DNA of 64,000 bases, taken from the NCBI GenBank assembly GCA_963920635.1, contig OY987302.1, positions 28,309,278-28,373,277 of the forward strand, read 5' to 3'. Shown here one piece after another: positions 53,705 to 64,000 of this stretch. Every line of letters begins with the position of its first letter. The first letter of the stretch is position 1. Made by a program: the position numbers and the translations under genes. The notes beneath the pieces are model-generated. The model was not told the origin of the DNA, did no database searches, and saw nothing but the letters and a program-made list of their open reading frames with translations. The stretch comes from Pseudeuparius sepicola (Eukaryota > Arthropoda > Insecta > Coleoptera > Anthribidae).

Positions 53705-54270
53705 GGCAATGGCATGCATTGTAAAAGCGTTCGAAGACACCTGCAATTTGTTGCGCTTTTAGCACTAACTTCTGACAATGTTCTGCACCACAAAACTGCA
53801 TGCTAATCGGTAAATCGTTGCTTGGTGGTCCAAATTTGGCATAAATATATTGGCATGCGTTTTAAAAGCGTTGGAAGAGACCTGCAATTTTTTGCAATTT
53901 TCGCACTAACTTTTGATAATGTTATGCAATACAAAACTGCATGCCAATCGGTAAATCGTCATTTGATAGTGCAAATTTATCATAAAATATGTATATTGAT
54001 AAACAGTCGTTCGGAGATACTTGACATGTTTTGAACTTTTAGCAATAATTTTTCATAACGTTTTGCATTACAAAACTGCATACCCATCGGTAAATTATTA
54101 TTTGGCGGAGCAAATTTATCGTAAAACATATTGAAATGCATTTTACAGTCGTTCAGAGTCACCAAAAAATTTTACAATTTAATGTGCTCACCAAAATTTG
54201 TTGTGCGGACGGAAACTGCATGCCAATAAGTTTCCGCTGGTTTTTTTTCTTTTCGTTTGGTACTGTTGGC
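53705..54270. repeat. ~142-bp tandem repeat, about four units
   Basis: Units begin near 53709, 53852, 53994 and 54130 with variants of GGCATGCATTTTAAAAGCGTTCG and contain AACTTTTGACAATGTT.TGCA...CAAAACTGCATGCCAATCGGTAAATCG. A further unit lies at 57712-57860 in the same orientation and one at 51105-51290 inverted. Confidence 0.8.
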
Positions 54271-54340
54271 ATGCATTTTAAAATATTTCTGAGACATCGA
54301 TTTTTCATGCAAGCGAAAAATCTAATTCCACATCCTTCTG

Positions 54341-54744
54341 CAAAAAGTTTTTATGTAATAATTCTATTTGGATGGAAGTACCTAAGTCTATGGCACCTGG
54401 TAGCTGTCAATTAGAAATATCTTTTATTATCAGATATAGTTAGGGTTTCACAACTTGACTTGATTCTCAAGCTACTTAGCTTGACTTGAAATCAAGTTAA
54501 TAGACCGGGAGCCAGCGACCTTTTTTAATGACCAAAACCACAAAATCTGAACATTTTTCCTAAGCTTTATTTGGTACCTATCACTAGTATAAGTAAAATA
54601 ATAATACAGAAACCTGAAACTTTGCTAACATGTCGATTATGTTATAATTAAATGAAAAAACGTATCCAGCCGAATTTAGAGTGGGGGATTATGCCCCAGC
54701 TTTTCACGTAAAGAAGTGAAAAATATGCGCTCAGTAGGTAAATT
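54341..54744. other. No recognisable gene
   Basis: Non-coding; AGACCGGGAGCCAGCGAC near 54502 resembles the tip of the foldback at 19226. Confidence 0.35.
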
Positions 54745-55010
54745 GATACCGCAAAAGCTGAAATTTTGTAAACTAATAGTTCAGTTAATAACTTGAACGA
54801 AAAAAACATCCAGCTTTATATTTAGTGGGAAAAGTATTCAGCTGATGCAGTGAAGGAAGCTGCGCATCGGTAAACGCTCGGGCGCGTTGTATCTTTGACT
54901 GCATCAGCTGGACACTTTTCCCTCACTAGATATAAAGCTGAAAATTTTTTTTCATTTAAGTTATTAACTTAACTAGGTATTAGTTTACGAAATTTCAGCA
55001 TTTTCGGTAT
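54745..55010. repeat. Foldback of about 265 bp
   Basis: CAAAAGCTGAAATTTTGTAAACTAAT at the left and ATTAGTTTACGAAATTTCAGC at the right; inner AGCTGATGCAGT and inverse pair around a GC-rich loop. Confidence 0.65.
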
Positions 55011-55739
55011 CAGATATCTATACTTTCCTCATTAAACATAGCGCGTCCATGCAGTTTATATACTATCACACAAGTTTTTAAATTTAAAGAGTTTTAATAA
55101 ATATTTACACATTTTCTCTAAAATTCCATATAATAATTCTGCCATCGCTGTACTATAATTTCATATTTGACATCTAGCAACGTTGCAGAGTTACGCCATA
55201 TATCTAGTGTGACTGTTAAACTTGTACCAATCGGAGCTGCAAGAATGTCTAACGAACATCCGTTTTGCCTATTTAGCAAAAAAATGCGGAAAATTAAATA
55301 TTTTTGATGCGGTCAAGTTAAAAAAGAGTCCTAGCCATAGTAAAAATTCGGACATACGCGTGTTTGGTTTTTTCGAGCGTTGTGTTGCCGGAAAAGCCGA
55401 ACAGTTTTCAAATGTATCACAGCCAGTGCCCACAACCGTTTTACAGCATTACCGCCTAAACAGAGAGGATACGATCCGAATAAGCAGGCAGCCTCATCTT
55501 CAAGTACAGAGACCAAAAGAAAAATAAGTGTACCGTAGAGTCGTGTTACTTTGTCACTACTTTTGAGGTTGTTTGATAATAAAACTATTAGACATATTTT
55601 TTTTTATAGGCCTGAACTAAAACTACATGTTTTATTGTCAGGGGTAATATAACAAGTACGAACCTCGGAGCATCACCAACTTGAGTGGTGCCAAGTAGTC
55701 GTCGCGCTGAAACCGAGGCAGGCCTTTAAACGCCTACGC
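55011..55739. other. Unassigned; one ~100-aa frame of doubtful value
   Basis: An open frame at 55222-55527 encodes 101 residues without any recognisable domain, promoter or splice signals. The rest is non-coding. Confidence 0.3.
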
Positions 55740-56730
55740 GGATTTTTTTTGCGATGCCACTGTGCTTGTCACAGCACTCCTACAAGTTTTTTCTATACTC
55801 CTATATCCCCTACCTGTCCACCACAAATCTTTGATACACCTACATCCCATACGAGTTTTCCACAAATATCTCTGAGATTCAGATTAAAAAAATAGAATTT
55901 CTTTACAATTTTTTGTAACGCCACTGTCGTTTACCATGGCATCCCTACAGATTTTTTCAATGCTCCTACGCGTCCCCACAAAATATATTTCAAATTGAGA
56001 TTGATTTACAAAAAAAGTTTTCTTTAGAATTTTTTGCGACGCCACTGTTGTTTGTGACAGCAACCCTACAGTTTTTTTTTCTATATTACTACATCCCTCA
56101 TGCGTCTTCCAAAAATATATTTGAGATTAAGTTTGATTTACACAAAAATAAGATTTTTGGTATTTTTTTTGCGACGCCACTGTCCTTTTGGCACGGCACC
56201 CCTACAGGTTTTTCTCTATATTACTACATTCCCTATGCGTCTTCCAAAAATATCTTTGAGATTAACATTGATTTACACGAAAATAAGATTCTTGGGATTT
56301 TTTTGCGACGCCACTGTCGTTTGTCGTTGCACTTCCTACAGGTTTTTCTATTTTACTACATCCCCTATGCGTCTTCCAAAAATATCTTGGAGATTGAGAT
56401 TGATTTACACAAAATAAGATTTTTGGAATTTTTTTTCGGAGCATAAAATGTCGTCTGTCACGGCACCTGCTACAGGGTTTTTCTATATTACTACATCCTC
56501 TATGCGTCTCCCAAAAATATCTTTGAGAATGAGATTGATTTACACAAAAAAATAGATGTTTTTTTCTATGCCTACTCCTACATCCCCTATGTGTTCTCCA
56601 AAAATATATTTGAGATTGACATTGATTTACACAAAAAATCAGTATACTCTATACTCATACATCCCTTACGCGTGCCTCAAAAATATCTGATTGAGATTGA
56701 TCTACACAATAAGAATCAGATTTTGCTTTT
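55740..56730. repeat. ~130-bp tandem repeat, seven to eight units
   Basis: Units share GCGACGCCACTGT, a CACGGCA(C/T)CCCTACAG block, ACTACAT.CCCTATGCGTCTTCCAAAAATAT and TTTGAGATT.A.ATTGATTTACAC. Starts fall near 55750, 55915, 56034, 56171, 56305 and 56430, then decay towards 56730. Long open frames across it are repeat artefacts. Confidence 0.85.
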
Positions 56731-57030
56731 TTTGCGACGAAATAAAAATCGAAAAATGTTCAAGTAATTTTCCGTAAAATTTATGAAATGTCCAGATTTT
56801 CAAAAAGAACATAATTGTCAAAGTACCTAATACTCACTTCCAGTCAAACCGGAAGATGGAAATAAGAACTGACCATTTTTTGCTACTCCCTGTATAGTCA
56901 TTACTAACATTTCGTGATAAAAGTCTTGTTTTTTAATAACTTTTTGACAATCCCCGATATAAAAAACCTGAAACTTGGGACACTGCAAATCTCTGTGCTA
57001 AATTTAGGTGAAGCGTATTTAATCGTAACT

Positions 57031-57258
57031 TACAGTGTGGATACAAATTGTGAAATATTGCTTATATTTCTTAAAATATTCCTCATATCAAAAACATGTT
57101 TTAATAAAAGTGTTAGGGGAATTTATTATTTATTTTTTATTTTATTACTACTAAAAAGGAAATAATTTCCCCTAACACTTTTATTAAAACATGTTTTTAA
57201 TATGAGGAATATTTTAAGAAATGTAAGCAATATTCCTCAATTTGTATCCACACTGTAT
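57031..57258. mobile_element. Short palindromic MITE
   Basis: TACAGTGTGGATACAAATTG at the left and CAATTTGTATCCACACTGTA at the right are exact inverse tips; arms of about 100 bp meet near 57140. The TA at each outer edge suits a mariner-derived MITE. Confidence 0.8.
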
Positions 57259-57589
57259 AACAGCTGATCAATTTTCTGTATTTTTCTACCTTCCATCTAA
57301 ATAATAATTAATCTCTACATCCTTAATCAAATTAAATAGTGCCTCAAAAATACATGCAATCATATATAAGAATATAAATGCTATGAATGTGCCAAAGAAG
57401 CGAATTTTAAGCTCCGCTCGCGTGCAGAAGGGTGTACAATTCAATTTTCCGTTTGCATGAAAAAGCAATGTCTCTAAACGATTATTATTATTATCAACAA
57501 AAATGCAGATTGTATCGTTTATTATTATAACATTATACAATAAAAATTAAAATTAAAATATGAATTTTCGTTGCTAATTAAAAAAAAGA

Positions 57590-57676
57590 AAAAGCATTGT
57601 GTGGGATTTCAACCTACGATGAAATAAATAAAGTTTTCTAGGTACGCACCTTTACCCACTCGGCTATATCCACTTC
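57590..57676 (-). repeat. tRNA-like SINE head, minus strand
   Basis: On the minus strand TAGCCGAGTGGGTAAAGG (A box) and GGTTGAAATCCCACAC (degenerate B box, an A in place of CG) lie at tRNA spacing. The intervening arms fit a tRNA-like fold only partly, so I treat it as a SINE or tRNA pseudogene. Confidence 0.5.
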
Positions 57677-57711
57677 TGTAAATTCTTTCCATGAGGTTGC
57701 TCATATCTAAA

Positions 57712-58197
57712 ATAACCTGAAATTTGTTGGACTTTTCGCATTAACTTTTGACAATGTTCTGCATCACAGAATTGCATGCCAATCGGTAAATCGTCATTTG
57801 ATAGTTCAAATTTATCGTGTAAAATATATTGGCATTCATTTGAAAATCGTTCGGAGACATCCGGCGTAAATAGAAGCACGTGTTCAGGGCAACAGGGACG
57901 TACTCGATCGTACAAGTAAATTTACGCGGTTTAATCTTGTTGTTCTCAGCTATTTAGACGCTGCCACAAAAAAATTTTTCGATGGTTTGAACCATTTTAA
58001 TTAAGCTGATAATTTTTTTCTGTAATATTTTTATGTAAACAATTGTAAAACTAAAATTAAATAAAGGTCGTGCCTAAGTGCGGCTCTAGCGTGCTCTTAT
58101 TTACGCCAGGTTTTCTTAAATAAAACAATATTTTAAAAATAGTGTTCTTTATTTACATACCCACATTCTTACATTTCAATCTACATCTATGATATCC
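57712..58197. other. One 142-bp repeat unit, then the 3' flank of the polymerase pseudogene
   Basis: 57712-57860 matches the repeat at 53705-54270. The AAATAAAG on the minus strand near 58146 may be the old poly(A) signal of the polymerase gene that ends at 58198. Confidence 0.5.
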
Positions 58198-60641
58198 TTA
58201 TGACCCCAAGGCAAGGTTTATGATATTGTCGAGGATATATCGTATGTTATCGAAAGGGCTGAGACCGATTTTACTTTGTTTGATACTAAACACCGTATGA
58301 GCATACGAACGTATCGAGCACTGGCTAGCGATTTTTTCTTTCTTTTCAAATAGGCAATCGACGTAATCCTGGTACGTAGTCTTATTTTTTACTACATTGT
58401 ATTTAAACCCCTTTGCTTCTTTCACGCACTTTTCCCCCTCGTCTATTAAGTATGAATACATTTTTGATCTAAGCCCGATGAAATGGGTCAAGATACTACC
58501 GTTTAATTCATCTTTCATTAACCCTGGTACTTTTTTATTTACAGCGGAATGTTGTATCTCTTATTTGGTGGGTAGTCGGAGATGTCAAACCTAGCTATAT
58601 TTTTCAGAATGAGATCCCGATAAACATCGTCGCAACAAATTTCGTAGATAAGACTGTCCGTATCAGTGTATAGTAATTGACAGTCGGAGGATGAATAGTT
58701 TTGTAGGATAAAATAGTAATGGAATTCGTAGATGCAAGTTTTGGATATGTCTAGAGTTGCCGTATCTCCCCTCCCACTTATTCACTAACTTCACGATTCT
58801 GTTTCCTAATATTTTCCGTAGTTTTACCATAGATAGCGTTGTTCATAAGTTTAATAATGTTTTTTTCGAAATCAAACTTGGCCTTCGTTGTTAATTGGGT
58901 GTTATATTTGATATATGGCGTCAAAAAAGCGGAATGTTTAAACTTTAAAATTCTGTGGGCCTTTTTCAAGAGCAGACCGTGGTTCAGGGCCTGTATGAGC
59001 GCCCTGTAATGTTTCACGTATTTTTCTTTGAGATAAAGGGTAGTCATAAGTTTAGGTAATTTCGATTCTAGTGGTACTCGGTGTTCGGCCGCAAAAGGAA
59101 GATCTTTATGCAAATCGTACAACCCGTCAGGATACTCTAAATCAACCTCTAAAATATACCCTTCTTTAGCATCGTTGTGAATTTTAGTAACGTCAATACT
59201 GGCAATGTCGTCGACCCATTGGAAACCGCCTTGAGGCAAATACTCACACATCGCCCAACCGTACAAATTATTTACGTCTAGATACAGAATATATTTAGAG
59301 GGATCGTCCGGATTGTGTCCTTTCATGTATTTATTATTAGCTTGCACCAAGCGCTTAGAACATTGGCTCAATCCGACAGCTCTCTCGAGAAATAGCAAAA
59401 TATCGATATCTTCAAACGTTTTTAGTTTACAGCCGGTGAATTTTAACATACAATCGAAAGTATAACCGGGCATGGTGTAATACCAAGCGGGATCTAGGCC
59501 GTAATTATCGTGACAAGACTTTCTGAACGTTTCAAACACGTCAGTTAGCAGCATTATGTCGGTTTTGAGGTACAAATCCGAGTATTCACCGATCGTGCGT
59601 ATATTGAATTTTCCCCAAACCAGTTGAGCGTGAGCGTATTCATTTTCATTGGTATTGGTGTCATTTAGTTTGTTATAAAATTTATCGATGGTTGGAAGCG
59701 AAGTCTCTAAATTGTCGATGTAGTCATAACAAAAAAAGCCTTTTCTAGTCATAGGGTCTGATAGGGTCAACTGATCCGAAGGGATGTCGCAAAATTTTTT
59801 TCTAGTGTTAACAAAATCCTTGCTCTTAAGAGAAGAGGCTAGTGTCTCAAGAGAAAATCCCATGAATCTGAAGGAATCTATAAAACGAAATTTTACACAT
59901 TATCGAAAATCGTAAAACTTGTATATTTTATGGGAAGAAGGGAGATATGATTGCGCTTGGCAAGGTCCCTGATAATGAAATGACTGTCGTAGCCGCTGAA
60001 ATTATGAAATACCACTAAAATCATGAACGGGTTTCGATAATTTAGATTGCATGCCTGATGGGCGTACCCACGAAACCTAGAAGACAAATGGCAATGATCA
60101 CAAACTATGATATCGTCGGGAGTGAACGATTTTTCACAAATGTGACAATTCGCCGTGGCATTTTTTCAAACTTATATTTTGTTCCATCGGTTCCACAGTT
60201 GTTAATTTCGACGCAACGAATTTTGCGATTTCCTCCATTCGATCCGCATACCAAGACATATACAATCGGACCCTCGATAGCTTTTGAAAAAAGACAAAGA
60301 GTCGTCGTAGGAGCGTGTTTTTGGTACTTGGTAGTCTGCGACATCGCCTCCGATTCGCGATAAGGTTTTAACATGGACTCAAAATTTGAATATATAACAA
60401 TAGGGGTGCGTTCTTTATATACGTAATTTTTAAACTTGACAAATTCTTCTTTGGGGAACGACACCTGGCAATTATTCAATTGTTCACAGTAAACAGTGTG
60501 GTTGTCTAATTTCTCCTGGATTTGAAAATAATTCAGGCATCTGTCACATATGAACATTTTGCCGTTGTGTTTATTCATTTGCGTAGAAATTAGACGCGAG
60601 AAATTTTTAATCCAACAAAAATGATATTTTATAGCTGACAT
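58198..60641 (-). pseudogene. Protein-primed family B DNA polymerase of Polinton type, decayed
   Basis: Read on the minus strand in changing frames. From 60641: 'FICDRCLNYF' finger-like motif and exonuclease motif I 'VIYSNFESML'; near 59990-60030 exonuclease motif II 'FHNFSGYDSHFI'; 59863-58778: 'YTMPGYTFDCMLKFTG', polymerase motif A 'YLDVNNLYGWAM' and motif B 'IKLMNNAIYGKTTEN'; near 58640 motif C 'LLYTDTDSLIYEI'; 58518-58198 the C-terminal 'GLRSKMYSYLIDEG' region. Frameshifts lie near 60160, 59900, 58790 and 58560, and about 40 residues seem deleted between motifs B and C. The N-terminus is cut by a non-LTR insertion. Polymerases of this family replicate Polinton-like linear DNA from a terminal protein primer. 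This is not part of the element at 592-16603. Confidence 0.85.
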
Positions 60642-60644
60642 TTG

Positions 60645-61261
60645 TTCTGTGATACTAGAACTCTACCTACCTATGAATACTTAAATATCGAACATAACAA
60701 CTCAGTTTATTCCATAAAGCAGACAAATAAGATTGAATATCTTGGAGTAACAATGGATAGGCATTTAAGATGGAATCACCACAGCAATAAACTAGCACAA
60801 AATATAAGAGCAATAGTGTATAAATTTAGAAGAATGTCCCAAATCTTAGATTCACACACTTTGACAAAACTTTATTATGCACTAGTGCAATCAAGATTTT
60901 TTTTGGAATATTAGCCCGGGGAAGTGCAAATTTTTGTCATCTAAAGAAAGTTGAAACTTTGCAGAAGCGAATACTGAAGATTATTTTTAAGAAACGTTTA
61001 CTATATCCATCAGAACAGCTATATACGGAGACACGTGTGCTAGATCTGAGAAGATTATACTTCCTATCAGTAGTAAGTAATCAATTCAAATGTAAGAGTA
61101 CCCTACAAGATTTGAACCATGTTTATCAAACTAGATATGGTTTACCGTCTAACTCTAGAACACCTTTTTCGCTTAAGTCAGTTGGCCAGAGATCCCATTT
61201 ATATTTGTCGCCAAGACTGTTTAATAGCTTGCCTCTGGGGATAAAACATATTAGGACTTAA
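60645..61261 (+). pseudogene. Non-LTR RT thumb/C-terminus (Jockey/CR1-like)
   Basis: 'KIEYLGVTMDRHLRWNHHSN' and 'LTKLYYALVQSRFF' at the start, then after a frameshift near 60905 'LQKRILKIIFKKRLLYPSEQ' and 'RLYFLSVVSNQ', ending near 61261. This is the region after the RT active site in Jockey/CR1-type elements. Confidence 0.7.
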
Positions 61262-61714
61262 AAACTATTTAAAAGATAAACAAAAAAGTATCTACTGGGC
61301 CAAACTAATGCAGCTATTCGAAATCTTATTGAGATGAGAAATTGAAATATTACACTTACTATACCATGCTTTGCGCACTATGTGTATTTCCTTCCAGCAT
61401 ATCATATTTTGTTGTTTTGCGTTTTAAGATCTTGCTTTGTTTTTCTCTTCTCCTATGGTTGGACTCTGTCAGATGGCCTTTGTCCATTTTGGTCTTGGTC
61501 TGTTATTAAATGTAGTATGTAGTATGATATGAAAATTAGAAAATAGGATCATATGCCCACGGACAGTCTTTGACTTTGTGGGAAAATCAGTTTATTTGTT
61601 ACTGGTTAATATTGTATTGTGTCTTGTGTCTATTGTTTGTATGTTTGTATAATTTAAAATTAAAATGGAATTGTTGTTGCTATTTGTATTTGTATATACT
61701 GTATTTAAACAAAT
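60645..61714 (+). mobile_element. 5'-truncated non-LTR retrotransposon 3' end
   Basis: The copy starts inside the RT region, directly at the broken end of the polymerase pseudogene, and runs through about 450 bp of untranslated tail to an ATT run at 61715-61738. Severe 5' truncation is typical of non-LTR insertion. Confidence 0.7.
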
Positions 61715-61738
61715 AAACATTATTATTATTATTATTAT
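61715..61738. repeat. ATT microsatellite
   Basis: (ATT)n between the non-LTR tail and the 3' end of the first R4/Dong-like copy. Confidence 0.7.
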
Positions 61739-63018
61739 CGACTTAGCCAAAAGGCATTCACACTCCCTCTACGGGGAACATTCACTCAGATCCCGGGTAT
61801 CCCGGATACCATAAAGATCTGGCTCGGACGAGACCCTTGCCATGTTATCGGGCCTTAGGTGACATTGATGTTGTCGGACGTTCCTGCATTCCCCATGAAT
61901 TTCCTGACGGTTCTGGCTGTCGCAAGTAGTACCGCTTTCTGCATGGACCTGTAAAGACTATCAGTTAGACCCAGCTCTTTTATGTTTCTCAGCAAACTTT
62001 TTGGTATAACACCAGTTGTTGACACGATAATTGGAATCGTCTTGACGTTTTCCATTTCCCATTGCCTTCTAATTCGTTCTTCTAAGTCTCTGTACTTCGC
62101 GATCTTCTCGACTTCACACGCAGGTTGTTGTTGTTCGGGATGGCCACATCAATCAGAGTTGTCTTCCTAGAAATTTTATCAACTATTATAAGGTCTGGTC
62201 TGTTATGGGCAACTCGTTGATCTGTCAGAACTGTACGATCCCAGTACATCTTGTAATTGCTGTTCTCAAGAACAGGCTCCAGTGTGTAGCTGTAATATGG
62301 GACCCTCTCAGCCTGCACAAGCAGCAGTTTTTCCCCCAGTTCCTGGTGCAAGATCTTGGCAACCGAATCGTGTCGTTCCTTATATTCCGTTGATGCGAAC
62401 ATCTGACATCCTCCTGTTATGTGCTGGATTGTTTCTGAAGTTGGGCACCCGTATCTGCATCTGTCATCCACTACCGATGCATCTCCTACAATGAATTTTA
62501 GGTAGTTGCGAGGTGGTATAACCTGATCTTGTATGGCCAGTAAGAAGCCTTCCGTCTCGGGGAACATTCTTCCCGAGGTCAGCCAGTAGTTCGACGCTAA
62601 CTTGTCGACATGTTCCTGCTTGACCTCATTAGGATGCCTCCCGTGCAGCGGCTTCTCCAACCACCTCTGTAGTGTATCGTTGTCGGTTCGGTGGTGATTT
62701 TGACGCTCGTGTTCCGTCAGACGTAGCGGTGTTGAGACGTCTGCTCCGCATATAGCCCTATGTAGTGTGGAGCTGTTGGCCTGCCTGTAGAAATAATTAC
62801 GCAGATTTAATATTTGTTGGTCCAATTGCTTGCTGAGATCTGACAATCCTCTTCCTCCTAGTTGACGTGGCAGAGTTGTTCTTTCTACGGCGCTACGGGG
62901 ATGATGTTTATGAGCTTTTGTCAGTAGTGTCCTAACTTTTCGTTGCAGGTTGTTGATGTCCGTGTTGGTCCAATTCACTATTCCGAACGAATAGCTGAGT
63001 ACAGAGCTGAGTACAGAG
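61739..63018 (-). mobile_element. R4/Dong-like 3' end, copy A
   Basis: The 3' end TCGACTTAGCCA... abuts an ATT run; the 5' end is truncated near 63010 at a GAGTACAGAG(CT) duplication, beyond which lies another ATT run. About 97% like copy B by eye. Confidence 0.75.
61855..62978 (-). pseudogene. R4/Dong-like ORF C-terminus, copy A
   Basis: Contains 'RQLGGRGLSDLSKQLDQQ', the zinc knuckle 'CRYGCPTSETIQHITGGC' and the restriction-like endonuclease core 'RPDLIIVDKISRKTTLIDVA', then 'GVIPKSLLRNIKELGL' and the end at 61855. The endonuclease cleaves target DNA to prime RT. A 4-bp deletion near 62113 (relative to copy B) shifts the frame after the endonuclease core. Confidence 0.8.
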
Positions 63019-63042
63019 TATTATTATTATTATTATCTCGAC
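63019..63042. repeat. ATT microsatellite between copies A and B
   Basis: (ATT)n immediately 3' (minus-strand sense) of copy B and at the truncated 5' end of copy A. Confidence 0.7.
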
Positions 63043-64000
63043 TTAGCCATAAGGCATTCGCACTCCCTCTACGGGGAACATTCACTCAGATCCCGGGCAT
63101 CCCGGATACCAAAAGGATCTGGCTCGGACGAGACCCTTGCCATGTTATCGGGCCTTAGGTGACATTGATGTTCTTGGACGATCCTGCATTCCCCATGAAT
63201 TTCCTGACGGTTCGGGCTGTCGCAAGTAGTACCGCTTTCTGCATGGACCTGTAAAGATTATCAGTTAGACCCAGCTCTTTGATGTTTCTCAGCAAACTTT
63301 TTGGTATGACACCAGTTGTTGACACGATGATTGGAATCGTCTGAACGTTGTCCATTTTCCATTGCCTTCTAATTCGTTCTTCTAAGTCTCTGTACTTCGC
63401 GATCTTCTCGACTTGCTTCACACGCAGGTTGTTGTTGTTCGGGATGGCCACATCAATCAGAGTTGTCTTCCTAGAAATTTTATCAACTATTATAAGGTCC
63501 GGTCTGTTATGGGCAACTCGTTGATCTGTCAGAACTGTACGATCCCAGTACATCTTGTAGTTGCTGTTCTCAAGAACAGGCTCCGGTGTGTAGCTGTAAT
63601 ATGGGATCCTCTCTGCCTGCACATGCAGAAGTTTTTCCGCCAGTTCCTGGTGCAAGATCTTGGCAACCGAGTCGTGTCGTTCCTTATATTCCGTTGATGC
63701 AAACACCTGACATCCTCCTGTTATGTGCTGGATTGTTTCTGAAGTTGGGCACCCGTATCTGCATCTGTCATCCACTACCGATGCATCTCCTACAATGAAT
63801 TTTAGGTAGTTGCGAGTTGGTATAACCTGATCTTGTATGGCCAGTAAGAAGCCTTCCGTCTCGGGGAACATTCTTCCCAAGGTCAGCCAGTAGTTCGACG
63901 CTAACTTGTCGACATGTTCCTGGTTAACCTCATCAGGATGCCTCCCGTGCAGCGGCTTCTCCAACCACCTCTGTAGTGTATCGTTGTCGGTTGGTCCAAT
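63043..64000 (-). mobile_element. R4/Dong-like 3' end, copy B, running off the window
   Basis: Same 3' terminus as copy A (CTCGACTTAGCCATAAGGC) next to ATT repeats. Sequence at 63988-64000 (TTGGTCCAAT) departs from copy A and resembles a segment about 170 bp further 5' in the element, suggesting a small deletion or junction at the edge. Confidence 0.75.
63155..63964 (-). CDS. R4/Dong-like ORF C-terminus, copy B, intact as far as seen
   Basis: Open for about 270 residues with 'ASNYWLTLGRMFPETEGF', zinc knuckle 'CRYGCPTSETIQHITGGC', endonuclease core 'RPDLIIVDKISRKTTLIDVA' and C-terminus 'ARTVRKFMGNAG'. No stop or frameshift in the visible part. The apparent start is only the last start-like codon; the frame belongs to a longer RT protein, so it is a 5'-incomplete gene. 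Confidence 0.75.
   Translation of the reverse strand: MEKPLHGRHPDEVNQEHVDKLASNYWLTLGRMFPETEGFLLAIQDQVIPTRNYLKFIVGDASVVDDRCRYGCPTSETIQHITGGCQVFASTEYKERHDSVAKILHQELAEKLLHVQAERIPYYSYTPEPVLENSNYKMYWDRTVLTDQRVAHNRPDLIIVDKISRKTTLIDVAIPNNNNLRVKQVEKIAKYRDLEERIRRQWKMDNVQTIPIIVSTTGVIPKSLLRNIKELGLTDNLYRSMQKAVLLATARTVRKFMGNAGSSKNINVT

Larger units (their letters stand above)
50990..54340. mobile_element. Inverted-repeat element carrying a 142-bp tandem repeat
   Basis: GCGGGTGTGGAGTTAGATTTTTCGC at about 51026 pairs with GCGAAAAATCTAATTCCACATCC at about 54314. One unit of the 142-bp repeat occurs inverted near the left arm (51105-51290) and about four direct units near the right (53705-54270). Tandem ~150-bp units are known in insect DINE/Helentron-type elements, but ends here do not prove that class. 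The centre holds other foldbacks. Confidence 0.5.
56731..57710. other. Foldback pieces, no gene
   Basis: Contains a foldback arm related to 40490-40930 (56820-56935), the hairpin listed at 57031-57258, a copy of the AAGAAGCGAATTTTA.GC.CCGCTCGCGTGCAG block (near 57394, also at 50997) and the tRNA-like segment listed below. Confidence 0.45.

Noticed and set aside
53705..54270. CRISPR-like array
   Set aside because: The units are contiguous ~142-bp tandem repeats without short repeats and unique spacers, in a eukaryotic setting.
55222..55527. 101-aa open frame
   Set aside because: No domain or gene context; single short frame in a repeat-rich region.
56048..56446. 132-aa frame across the ~130-bp tandem repeat
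   Set aside because: The protein simply repeats the DNA unit, and a second frame is open over the same array.

Overview
The window looks like a transposon-dense, AT-rich stretch of an arthropod (most likely insect) nuclear genome; the order cannot be told from the sequence. Supporting signs are GT-AG introns with TACTAAC-like branch sites, TATA/TCAGT initiator promoters, and remnants of many eukaryotic transposon groups: Polinton/Maverick, mariner, P element, pogo, Penelope, R4/Dong-like and other non-LTR elements, Ty3/gypsy and tRNA-derived SINEs. No bacterial genes, rRNA genes or CRISPR arrays are visible. Most genes are broken; the only intact protein-coding set belongs to the Polinton-like element. 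REGION 1 (1-21974): candidate exons of a host-like gene (398-521, about 18661-18803, 21824-21936, the last with a poly(A) signal) are separated by nested insertions. A mariner-like element (16606-18614 plus a few bases at 588-591) sits in the presumed intron. A 16,012-bp Polinton-like element (592-16603, 6-bp target duplication TAAAGG, ends AG...CT) landed at the very tip of that mariner. This Polinton is the main object of interest. It is a giant near-perfect palindrome: arms of about 6.4 kb (592-7021 and 10200-16603) surround a 3.2-kb unique core. Each arm carries the same gene set: a 106-aa protein, a YxxGW-repeat protein, a three-exon spliced Pro/Gln-repeat protein, an acidic zinc-site protein, a Lys-rich repeat protein and a C2H2 zinc finger-packaging ATPase fusion truncated at the core. 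The core carries a DUF8207-like protein, a small coiled-coil protein, a chromodomain integrase with two nonsense codons, and a 211-aa protein. DNA polymerase, major capsid and protease genes are missing. REGION 2 (18.8-23 kb): a run of back-to-back foldback (long inverted-repeat) elements. REGION 3 (23.3-26 kb): an R4/Dong-like non-LTR element (minus strand, Myb-like N-terminus, RT, frameshifted, 3' part missing) next to an ATT microsatellite. REGION 4 (26-38.5 kb): SINEs, a non-LTR RT fragment inside a degenerate inverted repeat, two related gypsy-type LTRs and a decayed gag. REGION 5 (38.5-49.4 kb): a nest of elements inside one another: an outer foldback holding a second foldback that was hit by a P element (8-bp duplication CTAATTAC), itself hit by another foldback; a mariner interrupted by a 2.4-kb insertion; a Penelope-like element with RT and GIY-YIG domains; and a 960-bp pogo-like element carrying only a PHD-like finger. 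REGION 6 (49.4-58 kb): foldbacks, a 142-bp tandem repeat, a roughly 130-bp tandem repeat and a tRNA-like SINE head. REGION 7 (58.1-60.65 kb): a minus-strand, multiply frameshifted protein-primed family B DNA polymerase of Polinton type, cut at its N-terminus by a non-LTR 3' end (60.65-61.7 kb). REGION 8 (61.7-64 kb): two R4/Dong-like 3' ends, each abutting an ATT repeat. A theme across the window is that unrelated elements have turned into palindromes with outward-facing duplicated halves.
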